The position numbers were made by a program, and so were the translations under genes. The notes below the pieces were generated by a model. That model made no database searches. It saw only the letters and a program-made list of their open reading frames with translations, and was not told the origin of the DNA. A stretch of 64,000 nucleotides of DNA from CAADGY01 sp900696665. Lineage in GTDB: Bacteria; Acidobacteriota; Terriglobia; Bryobacterales; Bryobacteraceae. Positions 52,768 through 60,893 of this stretch are shown here, one piece after another; the stretch's first letter is position 1; every line of letters starts with the position of its first letter. The DNA lies in the NCBI GenBank assembly GCA_035063885.1, contig JAPSFM010000004.1, positions 1 through 64,000 of the forward strand. Reading direction: 5' to 3'.

Positions 52768-53956
52768 TTCGAAAATCCACAGAGGCCTGCTGAGCGTAGC
52801 CGCTTATGCCGGCATGTTTGTTTTCGGCATTGTCATGGCGCTGCTTGGCACAATCTTGCCGGTGCTCTCCGCGCGGCTCGAATTTCAGGCCTCCAGCATT
52901 GGCACGCTGTTCCTCGTGATGAACTTCGCCATGCTGGCATCGAGCCTGCTGCTCGGGGTGGCCATGGACCGCTTTGGGATGAAACCCCCGCTCGCGGCCG
53001 GTCCACTGCTGGTAGCGGCATCTCTAGTGATGATTCTGCGTGCGGATACTTTTGCCGCGCTGATCCCCACCGCAGTGCTGCTGGGGGTTGGTGGCGGCGC
53101 GCTGAACGGCGCAACAAACACTCTGGTTGCCGATCTTCACGATGAGCCGAAGCGTAAGAGTTCGGCGCTGAATGTCCTGGGGGTGTTCTTTGGTTTCGGA
53201 GCGTTGTTCCTGCCTTTTACCATCGGGGCACTGCTTGTGGCGCTGGGTTTGGAGTATCTGCTGTTATTCGCTGCCCTGCTATGTATAGCCGCAGGGGTAT
53301 TTTCGGCAGTGCTGCGATTTGCGCCCCCGAAGCAGCGGCAGCAAGTACCCTTTGCGGCCATGCCCCGCTTTATCCGTTCACCACTGGTCCTGTTTGCGGC
53401 GGTGCTGCTGTTTTTCCAATCCGGAGTCGAGTTTACACTTGGCGGCTACATTGCCACATACCTGACGAACGCCATGGGGCTAGCGGTATCGAGCGCATCC
53501 TTCGTTCTGGCGGGCTATTGGGCGGCATTGATGGTTTCGCGCATCGCGCTCAGCCGCATGCTGCTCGGCGGCGATCCGCACCGGTTCGTCGCACTTTGTG
53601 CGTTAACCGCGTGTGCCGGGGCGGTATTGACGGTGGTTGCGTCCTCGCCGGCACTCGCTGCCGCTGCGATTGTTTTCACCGGATTGGCGCTTGCCGGGAT
53701 CTACCCGACCGTTCTCGGGATTACCGGCGCGGAATTCCGGGAGCACTCCGGAACCGTGTTCGGACTGCTTTTCACAGTCGCACTGACCGGGGGCATGACC
53801 CTGCCATGGGTAGCGGGAAAGGCGGCCCAGGCGGCCGGCCTGCGTTGGGTATTCGTCATTGTAGCCGTATCGTTCGGTGCAATATTCGTGCTCGGGCGGT
53901 TAATAGCACGCCCGGCGCAGATACGGCGTCGTCTGTTGACTGATGAGCAGATTTAG
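52754..53956 (+). CDS. MFS transporter (sugar permease-like)
   Basis: A 400-residue major facilitator with 12 predicted helices. The first-loop motif GVAMDRFGMKPPL and the AGIYPTVLGITGAEF helix are reminiscent of fucose permease-like (FHS) transporters. It is the last gene of the glycosidase operon and overlaps the SIS gene by 14 bp, so it is the likely inner-membrane importer for the same sugar. It ends tail-to-tail with the GlcG gene. Confidence 0.86.
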   Translation: MATPDSKIHRGLLSVAAYAGMFVFGIVMALLGTILPVLSARLEFQASSIGTLFLVMNFAMLASSLLLGVAMDRFGMKPPLAAGPLLVAASLVMILRADTFAALIPTAVLLGVGGGALNGATNTLVADLHDEPKRKSSALNVLGVFFGFGALFLPFTIGALLVALGLEYLLLFAALLCIAAGVFSAVLRFAPPKQRQQVPFAAMPRFIRSPLVLFAAVLLFFQSGVEFTLGGYIATYLTNAMGLAVSSASFVLAGYWAALMVSRIALSRMLLGGDPHRFVALCALTACAGAVLTVVASSPALAAAAIVFTGLALAGIYPTVLGITGAEFREHSGTVFGLLFTVALTGGMTLPWVAGKAAQAAGLRWVFVIVAVSFGAIFVLGRLIARPAQIRRRLLTDEQI

Positions 53957-54351
53957 ATCGCGGCGGCGCCGGCTTCGGCTACGGCGTGATCCTGTTCCCC
54001 CGATCCGCCACTGACGCCAATCGCCCCGACCACTTTGCCCTCGCGCTTTAGCGGAATGCCGCCGGCGAAAATCATGATCCGGCCGCCGTTGGAAACGTGT
54101 ATCCCGAAAAACTGTCCGCCGGATTGAGAATGCGCAGCCAGGTCTTTGGTGGAAATGTTGAATGCGCTTGAGGTGTACGCCTTGTTGATAGAGATATCGA
54201 TACTGCCGATCCAGGCCCCATCCATGCGCACGTGCGCCACCAGGTTGCCCCCCTCGTCCACAACGGCGATGTTCATGGGCTGCTTGATTTCCGCCGCTTT
54301 CTTCTCAGCGGCGGCAATGATCTTTCGAGCGACGTCAAGAGTTATGGACAT
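53953..54351 (-). CDS. GlcG/HbpS family haem-degrading-type protein
   Basis: A 132-residue protein of the GlcG/HbpS (DUF336) family. LDVARKIIAAAEKKAAEI, then MNIAVVDEGGNLVAHVRMDGAW, KAYTSSAF and GIPLKREGKVVGAIGVSGGSGEQDHAVAEAG cover the whole domain. Homologues bind haem or act in glycolate and small-molecule metabolism; no single function fits all. The start at 54351 follows the family; an upstream start would add ~70 unrelated residues. It is divergent from the tryptophanase-like gene. Confidence 0.88.
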   Translation of the reverse strand: MSITLDVARKIIAAAEKKAAEIKQPMNIAVVDEGGNLVAHVRMDGAWIGSIDISINKAYTSSAFNISTKDLAAHSQSGGQFFGIHVSNGGRIMIFAGGIPLKREGKVVGAIGVSGGSGEQDHAVAEAGAAAI

Positions 54352-54411
54352 TGCTCTATTGTGGATGAAAACGAGCCCGCATGCTTTGCCGTGGATGGCA
54401 GGGGTTGCAGC

Positions 54412-54561
54412 ATGAAATTCCCCGTCCGGATTGGAGCGAAGCCAACCGTAATGATGCGTAAATCGTGCATGAAAGGTATTCGTATTCCCTGCTCGAAAAA
54501 GCGGCCGCTGGTGAACATGAGCGGAAGATTCGGATTCGCGGGTGACGACACATCCCCCTGA
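54412..54561 (+). CDS. Possible 49-residue peptide, weak
   Basis: A short frame (MKFPVRIGAKPTVMMRKS to FGFAGDDTSP) lies in the 315-bp gap between the GlcG and tryptophanase-like genes. It is strongly basic (7 Lys and 6 Arg in 49) and has many Met codons. There is no clear ribosome-binding site and no recognised relative. It may be chance. It is listed because nothing else occupies 54352-54643. Confidence 0.2.
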   Translation: MKFPVRIGAKPTVMMRKSCMKGIRIPCSKKRPLVNMSGRFGFAGDDTSP

Positions 54562-54643
54562 CAATCAGATGGCCGCATTCGTGTGGTAGAGAGAGACCGC
54601 GAGTCAAATGAAATCCTGACTGTTTATTCCCATTTGCCACTTC

Positions 54644-54659
54644 CGGATGATATCATCCG
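54644..54659. promoter_or_regulatory. Perfect 16-bp palindrome in place of the ribosome-binding site
   Basis: CGGATGATATCATCCG is a perfect palindrome ending 7 nt before the ATG at 54667. It occupies the position where a Shine-Dalgarno sequence would be. In RNA it forms a 6-bp stem with an AUAU loop. It may be an operator for a repressor or a translational hairpin. Confidence 0.55.
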
Positions 54660-54666
54660 AATAATC

Positions 54667-56112
54667 ATGAGTATTCGCCTTTCTACCGGTATCGAGATTC
54701 CGATCGAAATGCACAAAGTTCGAATTGTGCAAAAAGTGCGCCTGCTGCCCGTAAGAGAACGCCTGCGGGCGATAGAGGAAGCGGGGTACAACACGTTCCT
54801 CCTGCGTTCGCGTGATCTTTTTCTGGACATGCTGACCGACAGCGGCACCAACGCCATGACGGACAATCAGCAGGCCGCCATGATGCAGGCCGACGACGCG
54901 TACGCCGGCTCCGAGAGCTTTTACAGGCTGGAAGACGCCGTCCGGGAAATTTTCGGGTACCGCTATGTTCTGCCCGCCCATCAGGGCCGGGCTGCCGAAC
55001 ACCTGCTGGCGAAAACGTTTCTGAAACCGGGCAATGTGGTGCCCATGAACTACCACTTCACAACCACCAAGGCCCACTTTGAACTGGCAGGCGCGAGCGT
55101 TCGGGAACTGTTCGCGGCGGAGGCGTTGAACACCGAGAGCACCCATCCGTTCAAGGGGAATATCGACATCGGGCGGCTGAAGGAAACCATCGACGAGGCC
55201 GGCCCCCGGAATATACCGTTTGTCCGAATGGAGGCGACTACCAACCTGCTGGGTGGCCAACCCTTTTCCCTCGCAAATCTGCGCGAGATCAAGGCACTGA
55301 TCGAACCATTGGGTATTCCGCTGGTGGTGGATGGCAGCCTGATCTCCGAGAATGCGTACTTCATCCGCCAGCGGGAGGAAGGGTACGCCGGCGCTACGAT
55401 CAAAGACATCATCCTGGAGATCATGTCCGTGGCGGACCTCTGCTATCTGTCCGGACGAAAAAGTTGCAGCGTCCGGGGTGGACTCATCGCCACCAATCGC
55501 AGAGACCTGTACGAAGCGATACGCCCATGGCTGCCGGTCTACGAAGGCTTTTTCACCTACGGCGGCATGTCCTCCAAAGAAGTGGAGGCCATGGCTGTCG
55601 GCATGCGCGAAATGACAGAACTCGACGTGGCAGGCTCGTCCGCGGACGCCATCAAGTACTTTGCCAATCGCCTGATTCAACTCGGACTCCCGATAGTGAC
55701 GCCTCCCGGCGGCCTGGCGTGCCACCTGGACGCCACACGATTCATCCCGCACGTGCCGCAGGAAGATTATCCCGCCGGGGCGCTGGCCGCGGCGGTGTAT
55801 ATCGCATCCGGCATACGCGGGATGGAGCGCGGAACGGTCTCGATGGATCGCGACGCCGAAGGGCGCGATGTACTCTCGGATCTCGAACTGGTACGGCTCG
55901 CCGTTCCCCGGCGCGTATTTACGATGTCCCATTTCGAATATGCCGCGGATCGTCTGAAATGGCTTCACAACCACCGGGATCTGATAGGAGCTCTCGGCTT
56001 CTGCCAAGAACCGCCGGTTTTGCGCTTCTTCGCCGGAAGGCTCAAGGCCAAATCGGATTGGCCGGAGCGTCTGGCATCAGCTTTCGAGAAAGACTTCGGT
56101 CCGGATTGCTGA
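54667..56112 (+). CDS. Tryptophanase/tyrosine phenol-lyase family PLP enzyme with altered active site
   Basis: A 481-residue beta-eliminating lyase. RIVQKVRLLPVRERLRAIEEAGYNTFLL, LTDSGTNAM, AHQGRAAEHLL and ERGTVSMDRD follow the tryptophanase/tyrosine phenol-lyase pattern. The PLP lysine is K265 (LSGRKSC) and the Asp binding the cofactor nitrogen is D222. By comparison with tyrosine phenol-lyase, the segment DATR reads DGSL here, so the Arg after the cofactor Asp is Leu225. The Lys before the PLP lysine is Arg264. The substrate-carboxylate Arg (in VRLAVPRR) is kept. Substrate specificity is therefore open. The start at 54667 lacks a Shine-Dalgarno site and is preceded by a palindrome. Confidence 0.85.
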   Translation: MSIRLSTGIEIPIEMHKVRIVQKVRLLPVRERLRAIEEAGYNTFLLRSRDLFLDMLTDSGTNAMTDNQQAAMMQADDAYAGSESFYRLEDAVREIFGYRYVLPAHQGRAAEHLLAKTFLKPGNVVPMNYHFTTTKAHFELAGASVRELFAAEALNTESTHPFKGNIDIGRLKETIDEAGPRNIPFVRMEATTNLLGGQPFSLANLREIKALIEPLGIPLVVDGSLISENAYFIRQREEGYAGATIKDIILEIMSVADLCYLSGRKSCSVRGGLIATNRRDLYEAIRPWLPVYEGFFTYGGMSSKEVEAMAVGMREMTELDVAGSSADAIKYFANRLIQLGLPIVTPPGGLACHLDATRFIPHVPQEDYPAGALAAAVYIASGIRGMERGTVSMDRDAEGRDVLSDLELVRLAVPRRVFTMSHFEYAADRLKWLHNHRDLIGALGFCQEPPVLRFFAGRLKAKSDWPERLASAFEKDFGPDC

Positions 56113-56213
56113 GGCAGCAGGGCCGCATGTCCAGAATTTTGGACAAATAAGAGGCGTTGTCCACAACAACCGCGTCGAGCCCGCAATAGACTGTAAGGAC
56201 ATAGGAGCTTCAT

Positions 56214-57431
56214 ATGTCCGAATCAGGCTGGAACCGGCGACGGTTCGTCGCCGCGGCATCCGTTAGCGCTGCGGCGGCAGGCAGAGCTATTGGTGCAAAC
56301 GACCGGCTATCGGTGGCGATTGTAGGCTGCGGAGGACGCGGCCTGCTCAAAGAAGTTCTGGGATTTTCGACGGCCACCAACTCGGAAGTAACCGTCGTTT
56401 GCGACACCTGGCGGCAGCAGCGCGAGAAAGCAGCCGCCGCGGTAGCGGAGGCAAACGGCAGACAACCCAAGACGGCTGTGCGATACCAGGACGTTCTGGC
56501 GATGAAAGACGTGGATGCGGTGGTGATCGGGACCCCGGATCATCAGCATTGCACCATGCTTCGCGACAGCGTGCGCGCGGGCAAGGATGCCTATATCGAA
56601 AAACCTCTGGCGATGAACCTGAAAGAGGCGCTGGAGGCCGTGGATGCGGTGAAACAGTCCGGGCGCATCGTGCAAGTCGGCACGCAGGTGCGCAGTTTCG
56701 CCAGTTCCGCAGCGGGCCGGGCATTCGTCAGGTCCGGCGGATTGGGCAGCATTTTCAAGATTGAACAATCGCGCAATGCCTACCGCCCCTACTGGCACAG
56801 CTATGCGCAGCGGCCGGTGGAGCAGGCTGACGTTGACTGGGAATCGTTCCTCATGCACGTGAAACACCGCCCCTGGAATGCAGACCAATACGCCGGTTGG
56901 TATGGCTATCGCGATTTCTCGCTCGGTCCGCAAACCGGGTTGCTGAGCCACTTCATTGACCTCGTACATTTTGTGACAGGGGCGAAGTTCCCCCAAAAAG
57001 CGACTGCCATGGGCGGCACATTTCGATGGAAAGACGCCCGCACAGCACCCGATTCCTTCGAAGCGCTGTTCGAATACGAGGAGGGGTTCCTCGTCCGCTA
57101 CAACACCAGTTTCGGTACGAGCAGCAACAACTTCCTGAAGTTTTTCGGCACGCGCGGAGTGATGGATGCGACACAATGGGCACGTCCCTGGGTGCTGGCG
57201 GGGCAACCGGGAGAACCGGACAGCCTGCCCCAAGGCGCAACGATTCCAGAAGTCGGGAGCACACCGCACATGAAAAACTGGCTCGAATGCATACGCAACC
57301 GGAAAGAGCCGAATGCACCGATTGAGGCCGGATTCCAGCACGCCGTGGCGTGCCTGATGGCCGAGGAGTCCTGGGTGCGGGGGTGTCGCGTCACATTCGA
57401 CCCGGCCAAGCGAAAGATTATGGCAGGCTGA
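56214..57431 (+). CDS. Gfo/Idh/MocA family oxidoreductase with export signal
   Basis: A 405-residue NAD(P)-binding oxidoreductase. It begins with a twin-arginine-like signal (NRRRFVAAASVSAAAAG), so it is probably exported folded with its cofactor. The Rossmann part has AIVGCGGRGLLKEV (dinucleotide fold), VVIGTPDHQH and the EKPL motif (YIEKPLAMN). The C-terminal domain has the substrate-facing GPQTGLLSHFIDLVHF. It starts a three-gene cassette with an isomerase and a second Gfo/Idh/MocA enzyme, a layout typical of rare-sugar or cyclitol oxidation. Confidence 0.9.
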   Translation: MSESGWNRRRFVAAASVSAAAAGRAIGANDRLSVAIVGCGGRGLLKEVLGFSTATNSEVTVVCDTWRQQREKAAAAVAEANGRQPKTAVRYQDVLAMKDVDAVVIGTPDHQHCTMLRDSVRAGKDAYIEKPLAMNLKEALEAVDAVKQSGRIVQVGTQVRSFASSAAGRAFVRSGGLGSIFKIEQSRNAYRPYWHSYAQRPVEQADVDWESFLMHVKHRPWNADQYAGWYGYRDFSLGPQTGLLSHFIDLVHFVTGAKFPQKATAMGGTFRWKDARTAPDSFEALFEYEEGFLVRYNTSFGTSSNNFLKFFGTRGVMDATQWARPWVLAGQPGEPDSLPQGATIPEVGSTPHMKNWLECIRNRKEPNAPIEAGFQHAVACLMAEESWVRGCRVTFDPAKRKIMAG

Positions 57432-57442
57432 GGAGACAACCG

Positions 57443-58366
57443 ATGGCTTCCCGAAGAAGATTCTTACAGACCGCAGCGGCGTTCGGGGCGGCGAGTTCGC
57501 TTGCCGCCGCGCCCAAATATCAACTCGGCTGCGAGACGTTGCCCTACCGCTCTTTTCCTCTCGAGCGCGCTCTGGAGGGCATTCGTAAAGCGGGCTACCG
57601 CTACGTGATGCCGTACCATACGCACGCCGGGAAGGTAGTTTTCGGACCCTCTCTTACCTCCGCCGAACGGGCGAGCGTGCGGCGCAAGTTTGAGGAGCAG
57701 AGCCTGCAGGTTTTCATGGTCTTCATCGGGCTCGACAATGAGAGCAGGCTACCGGGAGGTCTGAAGGGCTACCTGGCGGAACTCGATTTCTTCGCTGAGA
57801 TGGGAATACGTACTGCCGTAGGTGTGGGTCCGTGGTATTTTACACGCTTCCCCAACCTGCCCAAGCGCGACCGCGACTGGCAAAAGGAAGTGGACCAATA
57901 CTACCGCGCGCTCGAACCTGCTGTGCGCCATGCCGAGAAACTGGGTGTCACCATTGCGCTGAAGCCGCACACGGGCATCACGGCCCGGGGGAAAGACTGC
58001 CTCGAAGTGATGAGACGCTTGCCTTCCCCGAGGTTGAAGATCTGCTGGGATGCGGGCAATGTTTCCTTCTACGAAGGAGTTCATCCGGACCCGGACCTGG
58101 TGGACCTCGCACCACATGTCAAGGCGGTTTGCATCAAAGACCATTCAGGACTGCGGGGTGAAGGGAATTTTCCGCCGCCGGGCGAAGGGCAGATCGATCA
58201 TGAGCTGATGTTCAAGACTTTGTTCGGTGGGGGTTTCAACGGCCCCATGGCCCTCGAGCGCGTGGATGGCCGCGACAACGCCGCAAAGATGCCGGCGGAA
58301 CTCATCGATCAGCGGATTGCGGCTGCTCAGAGATTTCTGACCGGCATGTTGGAGAAGAGCGTATGA
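57443..58366 (+). CDS. Sugar phosphate isomerase/epimerase-like TIM-barrel protein with Tat-like signal
   Basis: A 307-residue AP-endonuclease-2-fold (xylose isomerase-like) protein. The start ASRRRFLQTAAAFGAASSLAAA is a twin-arginine signal. The barrel carries metal-site motifs YRYVMPYHTHAG, ALKPHTGITARG, KICWDAGNVSFYEG and CIKDHSGLRGEGNF. Members isomerise or epimerise sugars and cyclitols. The ATG at 57443 follows AGGAGA. Its stop overlaps the next gene's start by 4 bp. Confidence 0.86.
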   Translation: MASRRRFLQTAAAFGAASSLAAAPKYQLGCETLPYRSFPLERALEGIRKAGYRYVMPYHTHAGKVVFGPSLTSAERASVRRKFEEQSLQVFMVFIGLDNESRLPGGLKGYLAELDFFAEMGIRTAVGVGPWYFTRFPNLPKRDRDWQKEVDQYYRALEPAVRHAEKLGVTIALKPHTGITARGKDCLEVMRRLPSPRLKICWDAGNVSFYEGVHPDPDLVDLAPHVKAVCIKDHSGLRGEGNFPPPGEGQIDHELMFKTLFGGGFNGPMALERVDGRDNAAKMPAELIDQRIAAAQRFLTGMLEKSV

Positions 58367-59388
58367 AAACACTGGGGGTAGGAATTGTCGGCACCGGCTG
58401 GGTGTCGGATGAATACATCAAGGCATTCTCGAAACATGAACATTGCGAGGTGGTCGGAATCTGCAGCCGTGACGCCCAACGCGCACGGAACAAGATCGCA
58501 GAGCACAAACTCGCCAACTGCGAAGCGTTTACCGACCTCTCCGCGATGATCCAACAGAAGGGGCTTGACGTCGCCGCCATTTGCACGCCGCACCATCTCC
58601 ACGTGGATCAGGGTGTGGCCTGTGCGCAGGCCGGCAAACACGTCATCGTGGAAAAACCGATCGCCATCGACATCGCCGGTGTGCGGCGTCTCGATCAAGC
58701 GATCCGCGCCGCCGGCGTGAAGAGTATTGTCAGTTTCGTGCTGCGATGGAATCCGATGTTCGACAACATCCGGGCGATGCTCGAACGCAAAGTTATCGGC
58801 GATATCTTTTATGCGGAAGTCGATTACCTTCACGGCGTCGGCCCCTGGTACAGAATTTGGGAATGGATGCGGAAGCGCGAGTTTGGCGGCAGCGCAATCC
58901 TGGCGGGTGGCTCCCACGCCGTAGACGGCTTGCGCTGGTTCGTGCAGGATGAAGCGGTAGAGGTCACGGCCTACTCAAACCGGAGCCGGAGCAACCCGCT
59001 TCAGTATGAGTATTCCCCGAATACCGTAACGCTGGTGCGCTTCGCGGGAGGCGCAATCGGCAAGGTTGCCTGTACCCTGGAATGCCGCATGCCGTACGTG
59101 TTCAATGTCGAACTGTTCGGCGATAAAGGAAGCATCCGCAACAACAAGCTGTTCACGACGGAGTTGCCGGGCCAGAACGACTGGGCCACGATTCCGGCGA
59201 TTCAACCCGACAGCGGCGACGTGTCGCACCATCCCTTTCAACAGGAAGTGAATCACTTTGTCGAGTGCATCGAAAATAACGTGGAGAGTCACGCCAACGT
59301 CGCCGATGCCGCAAAAACACACGAGATCTGCATGGCGGCCGATCTCTCGGCTGCCGAGGGCCGGCCGGTAAAATTACCGCTGCCGTAA
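58363..59388 (+). CDS. Gfo/Idh/MocA family oxidoreductase, cytoplasmic
   Basis: A 341-residue oxidoreductase with the dinucleotide fold GIVGTGWVSDEYIKAF and EKPIAIDIAGVRRLDQAI. The C-terminal domain includes GGSAILAGGSHAVDGLRWFV. No export signal is present, unlike the two preceding genes, so the cassette appears split across the membrane. ATGA overlap with the isomerase gene indicates coupling. It converges on the 3-hydroxyacyl-CoA dehydrogenase gene. Confidence 0.92.
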   Translation: MKTLGVGIVGTGWVSDEYIKAFSKHEHCEVVGICSRDAQRARNKIAEHKLANCEAFTDLSAMIQQKGLDVAAICTPHHLHVDQGVACAQAGKHVIVEKPIAIDIAGVRRLDQAIRAAGVKSIVSFVLRWNPMFDNIRAMLERKVIGDIFYAEVDYLHGVGPWYRIWEWMRKREFGGSAILAGGSHAVDGLRWFVQDEAVEVTAYSNRSRSNPLQYEYSPNTVTLVRFAGGAIGKVACTLECRMPYVFNVELFGDKGSIRNNKLFTTELPGQNDWATIPAIQPDSGDVSHHPFQQEVNHFVECIENNVESHANVADAAKTHEICMAADLSAAEGRPVKLPLP

Positions 59389-59393
59389 ACGTT

Positions 59394-60395
59394 TCAAGCC
59401 TTTTTTCGGGACCGGCTGCGGGCGGGCCGGTCTCCAACATCTTCCGGATACTGCATCGCCAGCTTGCGGATATCGTAGCTGAACTTCAGAAACAGCTTCT
59501 CCCACCGGGCGGCGCTTTCAGGTGTGTAGCGATAGAAGCCCTTGGCGTTCGATACGCCTCGCGCGCCCGATTTCACCGTCTTCGCCATCGACTTGGGGAC
59601 GCTGGTCCGGTTGTCCAGTTCAGGGAAAAGATCTTTCGTGACAGCCTCATAGGCAGGGATGCCCGTAAGGTCCATGAAGCGGAACGGTCCTGCAAATGTG
59701 ATCCAGTATCCCAGGTCGTTTCGCAGGGAGCGGTCGACGTCCGCGATGGTCGCATATCCGGAATCCACGAGATGGAACGCCTCCCGGAGCAGCGCATAGA
59801 AGCAGCGGTTGGTGATGAAGCCCCGTATATCGCGCTTTAGAAGCGACGGCTCTTTACCCCATCCGCGCGCGAATTCGACCGCGCGTTTCGCAAACGTGGG
59901 TTTTGTCTGTTTTCCGCAGATGATTTCCATGAACCGTGTGATGTGCGCCGGCTCGGCCCAGTGAAATCCGAGAACCCGCTCGGGGTGTTTCAGGCCCTCC
60001 TGCAACAGGCTGACGGGGATAGCGGACGTATTGCTGCCGATCAGGCACCGCCGCGTCACAACTTCTTCGACACGGCGGTATAGATCTTTCTTAGTCTCGA
60101 CGTTTTCAATAACGGATTCAATGACGACTTCGGCACCGGCGAGATCCGCATAGCTGGTGGAAACCGTAAGCCTGTCGATTACGCGGGACGGCGATGTCTT
60201 GAGCAACCCCTCGCGTTCGAGTTCCTTGAGAAGCGCCAGAACCTGCCGGCGTGTGGTGGTCAACTTCGATGCGGTAGTGGTGATGCCGGTCACCGGGTGA
60301 CCGGCCGCTAAAAGGCACGTGACGATGCTGCGGCCCATGAGCCCCATGCCGAGCACGCCCACCGGCACACGCTTGCCGCCTGGATCGGATTTCAT
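59394..60395 (-). CDS. 3-hydroxyacyl-CoA dehydrogenase family protein
   Basis: A 333-residue NAD-dependent dehydrogenase. The N-terminal Rossmann motif is VGVLGMGLMGRSIV, and DLAGAEVVIESVIENVETK and SNTSAIPV are family signatures. FHWAEPAHITRFMEIICG contains the catalytic His region. The C-terminal domain has DIRGFITNRCFYALLREAFHLVD and GPFRFMDLTGI. It may oxidise a 3-hydroxyacyl-CoA or a related hydroxy acid; it has no thiolase partner here. Its start overlaps the RidA stop by 4 bp. Confidence 0.88.
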   Translation of the reverse strand: MKSDPGGKRVPVGVLGMGLMGRSIVTCLLAAGHPVTGITTTASKLTTTRRQVLALLKELEREGLLKTSPSRVIDRLTVSTSYADLAGAEVVIESVIENVETKKDLYRRVEEVVTRRCLIGSNTSAIPVSLLQEGLKHPERVLGFHWAEPAHITRFMEIICGKQTKPTFAKRAVEFARGWGKEPSLLKRDIRGFITNRCFYALLREAFHLVDSGYATIADVDRSLRNDLGYWITFAGPFRFMDLTGIPAYEAVTKDLFPELDNRTSVPKSMAKTVKSGARGVSNAKGFYRYTPESAARWEKLFLKFSYDIRKLAMQYPEDVGDRPARSRSRKKA

Positions 60396-60778
60396 TTCTG
60401 AGGGATTTTCGCGATACAGTCGATTTCTACTTTAATGGTTCCCCAGAGCACCGATTGGACAGTGGTCCGGGCCGGACGAATGCCTGTGAAAAACTGAGCA
60501 TACACCTGGTTGAATCGGTCGAAGTCGGCGATGTCCCGCAAGTGGCAGGTGCACTTTACCACATCCTCGAATCCGCATCCCGCGGCGTTGAGGATTTTGC
60601 CGACATGCTCCAGCGTAAGACGGGTCTGATCTTCAATACTGCCTTCCACTACTGCGCCGGTCTTCATATCCAGCGGACCTTGCCCACTAACATACAACCA
60701 TCCATCCGCTACTACGCCGGCGGAATAGGCGCCCGTGGAGGCAGTCTTATCGGGGTGTTTGATTTCGGTTTTGGCCAC
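60392..60778 (-). CDS. RidA family enamine/imine deaminase
   Basis: A RidA/YjgF-fold protein of 128 residues when begun at the GTG at 60778. SAGVVADGWLYVSGQGPLD, TRLTLEHVGKILNAAGCGFED, VVKCTCHLRDIADFDRFNQVYAQFF and the C-terminal PARTTVQSVLWGTIKVEIDCIA include the Arg that binds the carboxylate. RidA hydrolyses reactive enamines or imines made by PLP enzymes. An in-frame ATG at 60871 would add 31 residues that look unlike the family. Neither start has a convincing ribosome-binding site. Confidence 0.87.
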   Translation of the reverse strand: MAKTEIKHPDKTASTGAYSAGVVADGWLYVSGQGPLDMKTGAVVEGSIEDQTRLTLEHVGKILNAAGCGFEDVVKCTCHLRDIADFDRFNQVYAQFFTGIRPARTTVQSVLWGTIKVEIDCIAKIPQK

Positions 60779-60893
60779 GAAGGGATTTTGGCGCAGAAGG
60801 GCACCCATTCGCAAGCGCCACGAACTGAAAGGTCCCCCGGCGTCCAGCAATCCAGACATTTTGAAACGCACGAGCCTTAAGGAGCCGCGCGCG

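Noticed and set aside
54604..56007. Long open frame (467 codons) antisense to the tryptophanase-like gene
   Set aside because: No recognisable domains and it mirrors a strongly conserved gene; long antisense frames are expected in GC-rich DNA.
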